Assembly (NCBI GenBank): GCA_963675955.2 | Contig: CAXXVR010000009.1 | Coordinates: 868,001 to 932,000, forward strand | Direction: 5' to 3' | Length of the DNA stretch: 64,000 nucleotides | Origin: Desulfocicer sp963675955 | GTDB taxonomy: Bacteria > Desulfobacterota > Desulfobacteria > Desulfobacterales > Desulfobacteraceae | Shown: positions 44,410 to 57,377 of the stretch, in pieces | How positions within the stretch are numbered: position 1 is the stretch's first letter | Layout of the letters: each line of letters opens with the position of its first letter | The notes under the pieces: generated by a model | What the model was told of the DNA's origin: nothing | The model's database searches: none | Seen by the model: the letters and a program-made list of their open reading frames with translations, nothing else | Program-made: the position numbers and the translations under genes

Positions 44410-45072
44410 TCAATGACCTGAACAAACCCATTTTAATTTAGAAATAGTTGTAATTGGCGTTAATTTTTCAATTGTAACCCAAGAACATTAACAACAATAT
44501 GCGCAATTATCTTTTGACTTTGTTAATTTGCTTATCAATTTATCCTTTTAATTATAATTGTTACGGAAAAATAAATATTCGCAATCTTTCTCCCATTTGT
44601 AATTTTCAAAAATTTAAACATTTAAATCGCAATTGAGGCATCTCAGCTTCTCACATGCCTTCTAATTGAAATTTTGTTGCACCCCAAAATTATTAGTTAA
44701 ATAAATGCTGTGGCATTTTTGTTTTTTTTTATTTTCCAGACCACTAGTACCAAATTCAGGCAGTTATTTTTTTTGGTCTTTTTTGATTGCATCATCATCA
44801 TATTCATCTTCTAAAACATCATTAAGTAAATTATCAATATTGTCATAATTAGATTTTTCTTTTTCAAACTGTTTTTTAGGTTTATTTTATGACAACTCTT
44901 TTAATTCTTCGTTAATGTGGTCAAAATAATCAATAGGATTATTAGTGCTATTTTTCTAACTAAATTATGATTATTTTTGAATTTCTGTCGATTTCTAATT
45001 TTTTTTATTTGAACCATCCCCTAAAATTTCATCCATTTCTTTTACTAACTCATCAATTTCAAAATTGTTCAT
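44410..45072 (-). CDS. CFAP418: CFAP418 (C8orf37) ciliary protein
   Basis: An acidic, disordered N-terminus (MNNFEIDELVKEMDEIL) leads to the conserved zinc-like C-terminal domain: ACEKLRCLNCDL, YKWEKDCEYLFFRNNY, CAYCCQCSWVTIEKL and WVCSGH followed by UGA (44410-44412), which matches where the human protein ends. The family is found in ciliated organisms and affects photoreceptor and ciliary membranes. About 210 residues, the family's usual size. Two short introns are implied. Confidence 0.85.
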
Positions 45073-45260
45073 TTTTAAATTCTTATTTAAATTTTTAGAT
45101 TTTTTTATTATTAGCAAACTCTAAAACTTTAATTTAAATTAAATCAGTTTAATTTTTTGATATTTAATGAATGAAATGAATAATAAATTAAAATTAATAA
45201 TAACAATAATGATTTAATAGTTGATTTAATAAACCACTGTTTAAGAATAATAGTTAAACT

Positions 45261-46502
45261 TCAAATTAAATATTCATCCCCTTAATAATTTTTTGGATTA
45301 GAAGAAATTTTCAATAAAGAATTCATGAGGCTTGGCAATTTTTCCTTCCAAATTTTTTAAGATCTACTTGTTGCAATAACAATAATAAAAGTTTTAATTC
45401 TCATCTATGTAAAATATTTTCCTTAAATAGTATATTCATAATGTTTAAATTCATCCAACACAGTCTCATAAAAGACAAATTGCTTCTAACTTGATAGTAT
45501 TTAATACCCTTTACAATCTTTCCAAGGGATAAAATAAATCATCATCAATTCTTAATCCTCCTTTTCAGCTTGGTTCATCCATTTAACTATTTCGTCTGCT
45601 GAATCATTATAGACTTACTCAATATGAGGTGGATTGGCCTAACAGTTCCCCGTGATCTTAACGCCTTCATCTTCTGTCGCATAAAAATTACCGTAACTAC
45701 CAAACATTCTGTCTACTTGGAAAATACTGAAATAATTTTTAAAGAATGAATTCAATGGTGATGCAAACAATTCATGTTAAACTAAAAATTCTTCGTGAAG
45801 AAAGTTCATTACTTTTGGTGGAATGCAATATTGCTTTACCACAAAATCCAAAATGTCATGACAGAAACTGAGTTCAAATAAATAATATTTTTTATAACGG
45901 AGATCGCCTTTGTATATAAATTGTAGTTTGTTGAACAGACTTTTCGGAAGCCGTATTTTAATTATTTCTTACTCAAATTCATCAAATTTATGTTCTTCAA
46001 TCAAATAATTTGCTTCTAACTCATCTTTTAGTTCATTGTTTTCCCACACTTTTAAACTTAATTATTTTCCTTTTTCAAATGTTTCAAGAATTTATAACCA
46101 TGAAAAATAAAGTTCTTTTGCCTTCTCTTCATTTTCGCAACCTTCATCACACATATGTTTCAGAACATAAGTATCTAATTTGCAATCATTTGGGTCAGGT
46201 AATGGAGAATAAACTTTCTTTTGCTTTGTTAAATTTCGAATAATTCATTAACCCCAGATTTTGTCAATTCGCACTTAATTTACTTAAAAGTATTTCATAT
46301 CTTATTTAACTTTTCTTTTGAATTAATAAGCACTTTTATAGTAGTCAAATAATTCTTATTCTAATGTGCTTTTGTTTAATTGCTTAAACTTTAGAGTTAT
46401 GAGAGGTTCTTATTAGCTATTGCCTTTATTTTTATTTTAGTTATAAGATCCTTTTTATGTCACACTTCGGTCGTTTCGATCACGTTAATGCTTGTTATAC
46501 AT
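45261..46502 (-). CDS. PCIF1/CAPAM-like adenosine-N6 methyltransferase
   Basis: A 413-residue intronless frame from ATG 46502. Its core matches PCIF1: ELFASPLNSFFKNYFSIF, MFGSYGNFY, NCQANPPHIEQVYNDS and ELMMIYFIPWKDC. PCIF1 methylates cap-adjacent 2'-O-methyladenosine (m6Am) in mRNA; NPPF is its catalytic motif. Here it is NPPH. No WW domain is visible at the N-terminus, which instead is basic and Gln/Asn-rich. The Trp in IWGQWIIRN is TGA following TAA. Stop UGA 45261-45263. Activity on the cap versus another nucleic acid cannot be told. Confidence 0.75.
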
Positions 46503-46570
46503 TTGAAATACTATTTTTAATTGGTAAATATTTAATAATTATAGTAAATAATTATTTTAAATATTTAAAA

Positions 46571-47419
46571 TCAGCATTCACATTCTTTTTTGTCACTTTA
46601 TTGATTATCAACTTATCGTGGGGTGATACCTTTTTGAACTTTTTTTGGTCCAACTTTAATTCCATAGACCTAAATTTGAATAAATAATATATTAAAACTT
46701 CTTTTGTTATATCAATTTTTCCATCGAGAAGCTATTGCATTATATTTTCTGTTAAAACAATGAACGCATCATCAATATTTTCAGGAAGTTTTGCAGAAGT
46801 TTCCATAAAGCAAATATCATTTTATCTGGCGAATTCCTATGCAGCATCTTTGCTTACTTATCTCCTTAAAAAATGTCGCTGTTTTCAAAGAATCAAACTT
46901 AGGTGCCAGATCAATTTTATTTCCAATTAAAATTATATTAATTTTTTCATGAGAATATGTTTTTATTTCTTTTAATCATGTTTGAACATTTTCAAATGAG
47001 TCTTGATTAGTAATATCATAAACAAGCATTGCTCCAATAGAACTAAACATATATAGAGAATCATTTATAAAAACTTCCGATAGTAAGATCTTGTGATTGA
47101 TCGAAAAGATTCTTATCCTGCCTTACAAAAATTTCATGACAAATATTATGTTACCGTATCCCATACTTATAGTTTAATATTTTTGGAAAACAGATTTAAC
47201 AATTTAGATCCGAATTCCACGCCGATTGTAGGATCTTTAATTGTAAACAAACAATATCTATCAATGAACCATATTCTTAACGAAAACGATTTTCAACAAA
47301 TTATAGTAGAATACTTGATTTACCCACATCTATTATATTGGAAAAATAATGTTAAAAATACTAGTGTCGCCTATCATCACATATTTAAATAAAAAATCAA
47401 AATCATTGATTGTTTTCAT
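46571..47419 (-). CDS. Rab GTPase (Rab2/Rab4-like)
   Basis: ATG 47419; FKYVMIGDTNVGKSSILLQF (P-loop, across an intron), DPTIGVEFGSK (switch I), VWDTAGQESFRSITRSYYR (switch II), AMLVYDITNQDSF, LIGNKIDL and ETSAK. The C-terminus ends ECEC before UGA 46571-46573, a double-cysteine geranylgeranylation site. Introns of 29-35 nt join the exons. Switch II resembles Rab2 and Rab4, which act in Golgi and endosome traffic. The Trp here is TGG, unlike the second Rab at 53322-54093. Confidence 0.9.
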
Positions 47420-47592
47420 TACAATTTATTAATAATTCTTATTAAATTGTAAAACTTTCAAATATTTTATAATACTCAAAGACACTTCATTAAAAAAAGA
47501 AGAATCAAATTAGAATAAAAACAATTAATAAATAAAATAAATTTTAAGTTATTGAAATAATTTAATCAATTAAAGTAAGTTATATTTTTGCT

Positions 47593-48874
47593 ATGAACTT
47601 ATAACTCAACGAAGGAAGTTTTCGACATGATAGTAAAATTTGAAATACTTAATTAAACATAGTTTTGGATCATGAATTGTCAGTTTTAATGGCTTAGACT
47701 GAGCGTGCTTAAAAAGGTCCAAGAAGAGGTAAAGAATATCTTGAAATAAAATGGTTTTCAAGATTTTTCGATTTAAGAAATGTATAATATTGATAAGCGT
47801 GATTTTACTAGCTGGGGCTTACGTAATTTTTTAATCATTCATTAAATGAGACAATATAGCTGGATATGAAATAGTTAAAAAGTATGTGGATACTAGTTCA
47901 AAGGAGTAGGAAGGAAAGCCTTCTTTGAGTAAAATTAGTAAAAAAATAATTTATGTGTAGCAAAAACCAAAAATAAACTCTCAAGTAGAAGCTCTTTTTT
48001 GGAGTATGTACAAAAGATTTCAGCAAATAAGCCAGGACCTGGTGCATATAAAATTCCTTCATAATTTGTATTTTTCTTTGAGTTGAAATATATTTTGGAA
48101 AGGCTTCCTCTAATGATAAAGATAGAAAGTTTCGGGTGTTAGCCAAAAATTCGTTCATAGATTAAATAGAAAAAAATGCAAAACTAAGGCCAACACCTGG
48201 ACCTGGTACTTATTTATAAAAGACCAGAAAGGAAGAAGATGCAGAAATTGCTGCTTTGAAACAAACCAAAAAAGGATCGTTGATATTTGTTAATTCATAG
48301 TTAATTTCTTTAGACTGCTTGAAAAAATTATTTACTTAGATGAATCCCAAGTAAAAAGCGATTAGATACCAGGACCAGGAAATTATAATCCTCATGTATT
48401 TTTATTATATCTTGCAAAAATTTTAGTTCATACGAACGCCTTTGCATCTAGGGCGATATACTCCATAGCAGCAACTCAAAGCTGATAAAGAATATGATTC
48501 CTTTAAGAAAAAAATGCAAGAAACTTATTGTACTCCAGTAAATTATTATCAATTTTTATTTATTAAAGACAATGAGGAGTTATTCACCTGAACCAGCTTC
48601 ATTTCTTACCTTTAGTAAAGTTTAATAACTAAGAGACTTAGCAGCAAAAGAAGGAACAAAAGAAAAAAAAACATATTTTGGCAAGGAACAAAGATTTCCC
48701 GATACAACGAAAACTAAAAGCAATACATATGTCAATGCTCCTGGACCTGGACATTATGATATGCGAGTCCAGTGGAAAGGAAAGGTTGATCCTAAAGCTA
48801 AAGAAGATAAAAAATCAATTAATTGGTCGAAACTTAGCAATGGTGTTCAGTTAAGTATTTATTATGAAAAATGA
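47593..48874 (+). CDS. STPGR (SHIPPO/ODF3-like) Pro-Gly-Pro repeat axonemal protein
   Basis: Repeats of the PGPGxY type occur through the gene: KPGPGAYKIPS, RPTPGPGTYLQK, PGPGNYNPH, and NAPGPGHYDMRVQWKG near the end. Proteins with these repeats are microtubule inner or axoneme-associated. Probable start ATG 47593 followed by a 46-nt intron; exon joins between repeats were not all placed. Ends UGA 48872-48874. Confidence 0.75.
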
Positions 48875-49003
48875 GAATAAAACATTATAGTATGTGTTCA
48901 AATTAATAAAATCAATTTACAATTCTTTAGTTTTTATTTACAAATTTTAATTTTTAAATTTAATAATTTAAATTTTAAACTAACCGATCTACTCTTAAAA
49001 ATA

Positions 49004-51668
49004 ATGGAAGAAGACCTGAAAGCTCGAAACATTCTAACAACACTTTATAAAACATAAGTCGAAAATAATGAAAGTTTGGAACTCGAAAACTCAGAATTAA
49101 TTGATTAATAAAGGAAGCTAATTTAATTATTAGAAGTTAAAGATGGCACTTTATTTGAAATCAAAGCATAATATGATCATTTTTGCAAAATTAATAATGG
49201 CATTAAATTCATATAATTTGCAAATGAAATTCAAAGAAAACTTAGCTGGAAAATAAAAGATCAGTTATCATTTGGATTGCAGTCTATAAAAATGTATAGA
49301 GAAGTTTAATTTAATAGATAGGAGTTAATATGAATTTTATTTACCAAATTAGCTGAATTGTAAAACTCAAAGATTTTATGAGCATTTCAAAGAATTTAAT
49401 TATCATCATTAAAGAAATAAGGTACTTATGTGCTAAATGTCTAACGAGAATTATAATAGTAATAAGAATTGCGATTGTTAAAAAAAATTAATAACTTAAA
49501 AGCTATTCATAAAGTGAGAAGAGTAATTGAAAATTAAAAAGATAAATAAATTATAGATAATTAAATCAAATAATGTTTTCATTAATGGCATAAAATATGC
49601 TGCGTTATTAAAATAAATGAAAAAGACGCTTAAGTTCAGAATGTCAAATCTATTGCAAGATCTTTTGGTGGATTCGTTGGGTTGTAAGCAGTAATTAAAA
49701 AAATTGAATAAAGATTATTTGCAAACTTTTGGACTGAATTTAGGTGCTTTACAAAAATAAAAAGTGTTGATAATACTCTTGGCATTCGATTATTAACTAA
49801 AATAATTGAACATGCTTGTTTCTTCTAATAACGTTAAGCATTGAATAAACTCATAAATAATAAGAATTATTAATAATCAGGAGAAGATTTGATTTAAAAA
49901 TTTTGCTTAATTATTGAAACAAAAATGAGTCAATCTAAATTAAAAATAATAGCTTAAAATTGGATGCATTTAAAACAATAGATGATAATTGTTTAGATCA
50001 AAGCAAAATAGTAAGCAATTAATTAAAAGAGTCATAATCTGTTGAAAACAAATGAAGTTTTATAAAATTTGATAAAAATTATAAAAAATTAAAGATTAAC
50101 TTTGCTTTTAAATTCATTTGGTCTTATTGAATTTTAATCGAAGAAAAATGAATATAAATAGAGGACAGATTTAATAAGAAATTCATTTAAGCATTTATTT
50201 TAAGTGGGTGAAAGTAATAAAAAGAAAGAATCTTAAAATTGTAGTTTAATTCTTCATAAAAGTATTAGCCATTAAACAAAAAATAAAAATAATAAATAAA
50301 AATGCTTATTATATTAAAAAAAAGTGCTAAAAAATGTTATTTAACAATTTGATTTTGAAAAGAAATAATATTTATAAAATGTACAGAATGTGTTTGGACA
50401 ATTTGAAATGACTCTAAATTAAAAGAATCTGGAAGGATAATAATTGAAAAATCTGTTGGAAACAACATAAAATGAAAATAACTCATTGTAAGAATAGATT
50501 AATTAAATTAGTATACTTTATAAAATTAAATTTATTTGAAGAGGAAGAATAAAAGCAATGAATATAAGAAAAGTTAGACTAATCAAATAAAGTTCAAACT
50601 CTTTAAAATGAAAAGGCCTCTTTAGTATCTAAATTTGAAGAATAATATCAAAGTCTCTAAAGACTTAAACAATAATTTGAGGTTTAGAATGTCTAAATGA
50701 CTCACTATGAAGAATCTTAAGACCAGCTTTAATAGGAAATTTGTTAAAAAAATAAAGAAGTAATATTATTAATTAAACAATTATTTTTTAAAAGATTTAA
50801 GAATAGAATTAATAATGCGAAAACTTAAGCTAGGAACTCCGAAAGTTTAAAAAGCTTTATTAGCAAAAGTAAAATCAATAAGATAAAGAAAACTTAAATA
50901 ATCAGAATATTCTGCGAAATTAATTTGAAGAAATAAATAAAGAAAAATCTGATCTTTCGGCAAAATTTGAAAAACAGAATGATTAATTAAAATAATTGAA
51001 ATATGTAAATTCTGAATTAACAAATGAAGCAATAACTTTGAATGAAGAAAAGCTTGAAATGACAGTTTGGTTTAATAAAATTTTAACTTTTATAGAAAAT
51101 AATTTAAGAATTAAAGGAAGAAAGATAAGAATTAAAGAAACTGTAAAGAATTCAAGAAAACAAAATTCAAACTTTATTAAAAAATATAGATGAAAAAAAT
51201 AAACAATAATAGCTTTAGTTTCAATAATAGAAATAAAACTCCTAATAAAATTAAATTTAGTTAGAATAAATAAATTACTAATTGCAATCAGAATTAGCAA
51301 ATACAAAGCAACATCTATCATCACTAAATAATGAATAAAACTAAATTTCCTCATAGCTATCAAAATTAATCTCTGAAAATAAATAGCTAAAATAATAAAA
51401 ATAACATTTTGAAACTGATTACTCTGAAACTACGACACATTTAGCTGAATTAAATAAAGAAAAAGTAAATATGATGCGAGAAATGACATTACTTAATGAT
51501 AACAATTTTAAATTGGAAAATGAAATTTAAAGGTTTAAGGAAGTTTGTGAGGATTAATAATAGGAAATTGAGAATTAATAGGCTGAATTAGAGTTATATG
51601 CCAGAGTTTTGAGAGAAATTGAATAAAAATAACAATAATAATCTGTTTATGGTTATAAAAAAAATTGA
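49004..51668 (+). CDS. Long coiled-coil hypothetical protein
   Basis: ATG 49004 gives MEEDLKARNILTTLYKTQVE, then long Gln/Lys/Glu/Leu-rich heptad-like stretches, a more folded middle part (KSIARSFGGFVGLQAVIKKI, ANFWTEFRCF) and further coiled coil to EIEQKQQQQSVYGYKKN with UGA 51666-51668. Many Gln are TAA or TAG. It may be a basal-body or cytoskeletal scaffold, but the family is not recognised. Short introns shift the frame several times. Confidence 0.55.
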
Positions 51669-51811
51669 GTTATATTTATATTTTATTTATTTTAATTAGA
51701 CAAATTAATTGAATTTAATATTTTTCAATTTTCAATTTTTTAAAATTTTAAAAATTTATATTATATTTTTTTAATATTGGGATATAAATTTTTAAAATTT
51801 TAACGGATTAA

Positions 51812-53270
51812 ATGAATACTTCTGGTTTATTGAAATAAATCTATGATATTGGTTCTCTTTGCACTTCAAATATGGAAAGAAATATTACTCAATCCTTATT
51901 TTTGCTGAGAAATATGGTTACTCTATTTAAGCAATAATCATAAATGAAATATAATTCAATGGAAATTTTCCCTTAAGTTGTCTTTCATAATTATGGTGAA
52001 AATAAACAATAAATTTCGGAATTAAAATAATTTATTGAAAATTAAATCATTAAAAAGAAAAAATTAAATGACAGGACGGAATAGAATATGTTTGATTAAA
52101 ATATGCAGAAAGGAGCTACAAAAAATGGTGAAAATAATTATTAATTGCAAGATTACAATTAAGAAAATAACAGTAGTACTATAGATAACAATGGATCGCG
52201 TATTTAGTTTGAGGGATTGGAAAGATAACAAAGTCCACCAAGATCGAAATTTAAAGAAACATTTTCATAATGTAAATAAGTAAAACTCTCTCAAGCTCCT
52301 TCTAAAAGTAAGAGAATATCGTAATAAATATATGTCAAACGTTCGTTAGGAATATTAAAAAGTAATTATTTATAATCTTCTGAGAAATTAATGAACGCAT
52401 TATCAATAGAAAAGTTAAAAGATAAAGAAATTAATGAAGCTGAAATTGAGAAATAACTAGAAAATATGACTTTTGATGATTTATTAAAAGACTGTCAATA
52501 AGATAATAGCTTTTTCAGTCCAACCTTTTAGAAGGGACAAAAAAATACTTCATTAAATGGTTTTTATTATGAAAATTTAGAGGGTTCATATATTAAACCA
52601 AAATAAACAAAAGATATTTCTAATTAAGCTGCAAATATACAGGAAGAGATTTGTAATCAATATTCTTTTACAATGGGAGTTTAACTTCAATAAGAAAATT
52701 ATAAAATGACAGAACAAGGTATTTCACCTGATGCTACACAATCTCATTATGAATTTAAAGAAGAAGAAGTAGTAGAAGAAAATAAGTAATTTGAGATGAC
52801 TCCGTTACCCGGAGAGGCAATGAATAAATCATTTTAGAATGTATTTGATTTCAAATTAGTAAAATCTAATATGATTAATCAATTCTCCAATAATAATTGT
52901 TGAAATCTTACACCATTACCAAATATTAATAACAATTTTATGGAAAAAGGGAAATTAGAAATGAAAACTGGGTTTTCAAAAACAAAGACTGTAACAAAAT
53001 TATATAGAAATGATAAATGCATTCCCGATTGAGCAGCTGATTTAGGCTTAGTAGAAACAGAATGAAAAAAGCAAAAGAATGTAAAACATCCGTTTGGTCG
53101 ATTGTTATTATAATAGATAGATTTTGGTGAAATTTTTAGATTAAATGATAATAAGTAAGATCTCCCTTCTTAAAGGTTTGATTTATAAAGTATATTAAAT
53201 AATTTATAAGGGGAAGTTCTGCTAATTGGAAATATACGAATTTAACTTGAAAGTAATATTAATTTATATG
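51812..53270 (+). CDS. INCENP-like protein with IN-box
   Basis: A long Ser/Gln/Asn-rich disordered protein (MNTSGLLKQIYDIGSLCTSN start) ends with CIPDWAADLGLVETEW and HPFGRLLLQQIDFGEIF, which fits the Aurora-kinase-binding IN-box (I-P-x-W-A ... F-G ... D-x-x-x-I-F). The Trp in IPDWA is TGA (53030-53032) and a second TGA-Trp follows in ETEWKK. INCENP scaffolds the chromosomal passenger complex. The exact 3' end is uncertain but must lie before the convergent Rab gene at 53322. The similarity is short, so moderate confidence. Confidence 0.6.
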
Positions 53271-53321
53271 AGTTAACATAAATTGTTTATATTTATTTAT
53301 ATATATAGTAGTAATATATTA

Positions 53322-54093
53322 TCAGCAACATTTTTTTATTTTTTATTTTGTTTTTTAAGACAAACTATGACTTTTTCTATTAGGTTAAATAGCAATAGAC
53401 AATCTCGGTTCATTAGCTTCAACAGTAATTTAACTCAAATTATCACTTGGGCGTTGATAATTTTTGTATATATTTCTTGCAAGAATTAAGAAAGCATTAT
53501 CAATATTTTCTCCTGTCTTCGCACTTGTTTCAATAGAATTATTTAACCCAAATTTATTTTTAATTTCTTCAATTTCAGTTATTTGAACCTTCTAAAATTA
53601 GTTATACCAACAATATAAATTAACGTTTTCCTCAGATTCGATTTCTGCTAAATCCTATTTAGTTCCTACTAATACAATTGGAATTTCATCTGGAATATTT
53701 TCACTTACAATATTTAATCAACTCTGAATACTTGAGAGTGAACTTGGATCAATCAAAGAATAAGTCATGATTATTCCTTAAGCTTTTACAAATTTTACAA
53801 ATCCAAAATAACCTCCTTTAAAAAGAGTACCACATATAGATGCAAAGCGTTCTTATCCTGCAGTATCTCAAATTTAAAGTTTAATTTTTTAATTATCAAT
53901 TTCAATAATCTTGTATTATCAATCAATCCCTAAAATTTGGTAAATAGGTAATTTTACCTATAGTAGCTAGATAATTCCTTTCAAATTTATTTTCACAATA
54001 CCTGTATACGAGGCTTGATTTTCCAACACCTGAATTTCCAATTACAATTGCTTTGAATGTTAAGATCTGCTGTGATGAAGATCTAGAAAGCAT
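53322..54093 (-). CDS. Rab-family small GTPase with TGA-coded WDTAGQE
   Basis: ATG 54093; TFKAIVIGNSGVGKSSLVYR (P-loop), then QIWDTAGQERFASI, IIMTYSLIDPSSLSSIQSWL, PIVLVGTKQDL and ETSAKTG, ending KIKKCC before UGA 53322-53324, a CC prenylation site. The Trp of WDTAGQE is TGA (53868-53870) and the Gln is TAA (53853-53855). An extra segment GGYFGFVKFVKA lies between switch II and strand 4, probably an unspliced short intron. Subfamily is not clear. Confidence 0.87.
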
Positions 54094-54180
54094 TAGGAAT
54101 ATTAATTTATTGTTTTTTTATTGTTCTTTTAAATTACTACTTTATTTATTTAATATTTTATTAATTTAAAAAATTTAGTA

Positions 54181-55378
54181 ATGGATAATCCTTAAAAATT
54201 TGATAATGCATTAATAGAAAAATGGTTTAATCTCTATGAAACTTAAAGTGAAACAGTATTCAGAACAAATCTTGATAGTATTGAAATGAAGAAAATGGGA
54301 AAATATTTAATTTATTATAATTAAAGCCTTGTGGATTGAAGTGCTAAAAATAATGATTTAGGTCTTGACTTAGATGATGGTGAAGTACCATCGGTTTTTA
54401 AAAATTTTGACGAAAATGACTATAATTTTAATAAAGTGAATGAAAAAGAAATATTGTTTTATGTTGATTTAGAGGAGGAAGAAATTGTTGAAAATGATGA
54501 TGGTGATGATGAGAACTTGGAAACCGAAATTTCTGAATCGAAACATCCAATTCTTATCAACAATATGCCGGTCTGTCCAAGAGCAAGTATTTTAGCACTG
54601 TTTCCGAAAGAAGAATTGCCTTAAGTTGTTGGATAGGACTTATTTGTATTGTTGTTTTCTATATTTAATGTTTCAGAATCCAAAACTTTAAGGTAAATAT
54701 AGTTATTTAACTAAAGTTTTATTAGAATAGGTTATAATAGTATTGGTGGAGGTAATAGTGCGAATCATTTGCATTTTGAATTAATATATGTAGATGATTT
54801 GCTGCCAAAAGAAGCAAAATTTCCAATAGAAACTATTGAAAGTGAGCTTCTTTTGAAAAGTAATTTGTAAAGTCCAGCTGATGAAATAAATATGGTTTAA
54901 GTTTGTTGTAGTTTGTTGTTTATCTTAATTATAGTATACATGTGGGGTTTAAATTTCCTCATTAAAAAATTATCCTTTCAGAGGATTTCTAGTTAAACCT
55001 TCGTTTTCCACAGACATCTTACCTCCTGACTAATCGGAAATCTTTGCAAGTTTGGCATTTGTTTGTGGAACAATTACAAATATTCTCTTAGACTTATAAT
55101 TAGCACATAATTTACTATTTTGTGATGACGGACAAACAATTTATATTATTCCAAGAATCCATAGTGCTTATTTAAAAAATAAAACTAGCTTTTCATAAGG
55201 ATGGCTAATGGTAGCAGGTGTGGTCATATGTGAGGAAAAAATTGAGTTCGAGACTATGAATGAACAATTTTGGGAAAAATGGTGTAGGGAAAAAATTGCA
55301 GTTGAAGAAGATATATTTAATAATGTGTGTAAAAGGGTTAAAGAATTATTTGAAGGTAAGTTTTTGGATAAAAAATGA
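54181..55378 (+). CDS. GDP-D-hexose phosphorylase (GDPGP1/VTC2-like, HIT superfamily)
   Basis: The protein has an acidic N-terminal half, HPILINNMPVCPRASILALF, RIGYNSIGGGNSANHLHFEL across a 33-nt intron, NYPFRGFLVKPSFS and DDGQTIYIIPR. H-x-H in NHLHFE is the nucleotide-transfer site of this branch of the HIT superfamily. Animal GDPGP1 phosphorolyses GDP-glucose as quality control; plant VTC2 makes galactose-1-phosphate for ascorbate. The Trp in LVDWSAKNND is TGA. Ends UGA 55376-55378, 73 bases from the convergent kinase. Confidence 0.8.
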
Positions 55379-55451
55379 TTAATAAATTTATGATTTCATT
55401 AAAATACAAAAATATATAATGTATTAATTAATATGAATTTATTATAGACAG

Positions 55452-57077
55452 TCAGATTTCAAAAGGAGTTAGGTGTTATTAATTCTATGAGTTACCAATT
55501 TTGTCAATTTTTTCAAACAAATTTGTATTAGAAAATAAATTTGTATTCGAATATATTGATAAATCTTTGGTATTATTAGAAATTTAGCTTTATCGGTCTT
55601 TCAGAGTAAAACTCTTTTTCTCTTATTTTATTGAATTACTTATTAATTTTAATGACATTTAATATTCTTCAATACTTGAATTTGAATGTGGAAAAATAAA
55701 GAATTTTACATTTCTGAAGATAAATTTTTAGAATCTTCATTGATTCAAGGGTGGCAAATCATTTAACTTTATTTATTAGAAAATAAACAATTCTTACTCT
55801 AATGTTGCTCTTTCATCAGGATTTTTAGTAAAAATTTTATAAAATAATTCCTTAAATGAATTTGATATCTTCCTCGTCTTAACAAATTTTGGCCTTTACA
55901 ATTATTAACTTTTAATTAATTTCAACTTCTCAGATTTTATTTTCATTTTCAACTCATCAAACGTATCAGCATAAAAAGGTAACTCTAAAAATGTAAACGC
56001 AAACATAGTTACTCCTAGAGCTCATATATCTAAAGGTTTGCCTCTTATTCCTTATTCTGTAGCTTTCTTATCTAAACATTCCGGACTCATAAAGAAATAT
56101 GTTCCTGCCTGCAATTTTATTAAAAGCAAAAAAATATACAAGTGGAGCATATTGAATTTGCATTGTGAGATGCCTCTTAAGGATATTTTTGGGTTTTTGC
56201 AGTTCTGATAACGGTTCAAATTCTTCAGTTTCATCACTTTTGTATTTATCAGGATCAAAAAGAACGGCTACTCCAAAATCAACTATTTTTATAATATATT
56301 TTTTGTGATTATAATCAAGAACCTAATTTAACATTATTGCTTTTATCAAAAAGAATATTTTGAGGTTTAAGGTCTCGATGAATAATTCCATTTGAATGCA
56401 CTAATTATTATTATAATGACTTGAAATTAACAATAGAGTAAAGCTTTAAGACATTATCGAAATATTTTTCTAATTTTACTTTCTTCTAGATATCCTGTCA
56501 TATTTGAATCAACATAATAAAACTGAATTAAAATCAAAACTGAAAACTTTTTTTAACCTTTTATGTTTGAACATTTCATTCTAACAACTACCCTTTTTAA
56601 GCATACTCCATTACAAGATACATTTTATCTTTTTATTCATCAATTAGCACTTCATACAATTGAATAACATTAGCATGGCTACCCTTTCCCATTGCTTCTA
56701 TTTCCTAGAGTACATCCTGTAATGCATCACGATACTGAACTTTACCTTATTTGTCACGAAATGCCTCTCGTTTTTTCCGAAGTTATCTTCGGTTTACTAT
56801 CTAATTAGCATTTTGATATATTAACCAATTATACTTTTATGGCGACTAGATCATCACCATTTTATGCAAGTCGGACTTTCCCAAAACTTCCTTTTCCAAG
56901 TATTTGTTTGATTTCATATTAATTAATTCATTTTCGTTTAATACCTGTATAAGTTTCTTTAGTTTTTCTAGTTATTTAGTTAGTTTTTGGGATTAATTAA
57001 GAATTCTTTGGGTATGCAAGATTTAGATTGCATACTTAGCGGGAGTTGTTCTAACAGCAAGTATATGTCATTCCCAT
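55452..57077 (-). CDS. Ser/Thr protein kinase, CaMKK/LKB1-like
   Basis: From ATG 57077 a short N-terminal tail ends in INQYEIKQILGKGSFGKVRL (Gly loop), then VAIK, MYLVMEYAQKG, GIIHRDLKPQNILFDKSN (catalytic loop), VDFGVAVLFDPD (DFG), AGTYFFMSPECLDKKATEQG and KPLDIWALGVTMFAFTFLEL (subdomain IX), KNPDERATLEQ and a Ser/Asn-rich tail to UGA 55452-55454. The near-invariant Trp of DIWALG is TGA (56022-56024). The insert between the Gly loop and helix C and the SPECLDK activation-loop end resemble CaMKK-type kinases. Introns of 34-40 nt fit. Confidence 0.88.
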
Positions 57078-57377
57078 TTAATTAAAAAATAGTAAAAATT
57101 AGAAAAATATTAATTTTTGATTGAAAGTTAAGTAGGTTTCTTTGTTTATTAACCAAATTCTAATTATTTAAAATATCATTACAAAATAAAATTAAAGTTT
57201 CGAGGTTATCGATAATATATATTAAAAGTTGATTCTATTAGATTTAATCACTTTAGTTCTTTCTTGATTCTAGAAAAGAAAATTATTTTTAAAAGTGATT
57301 TTCCTAATTATACATAAAATATTATTTAAGGTTAATAAAATACAATTATTTTTCTATTTAAAAAATTATTATAATAA

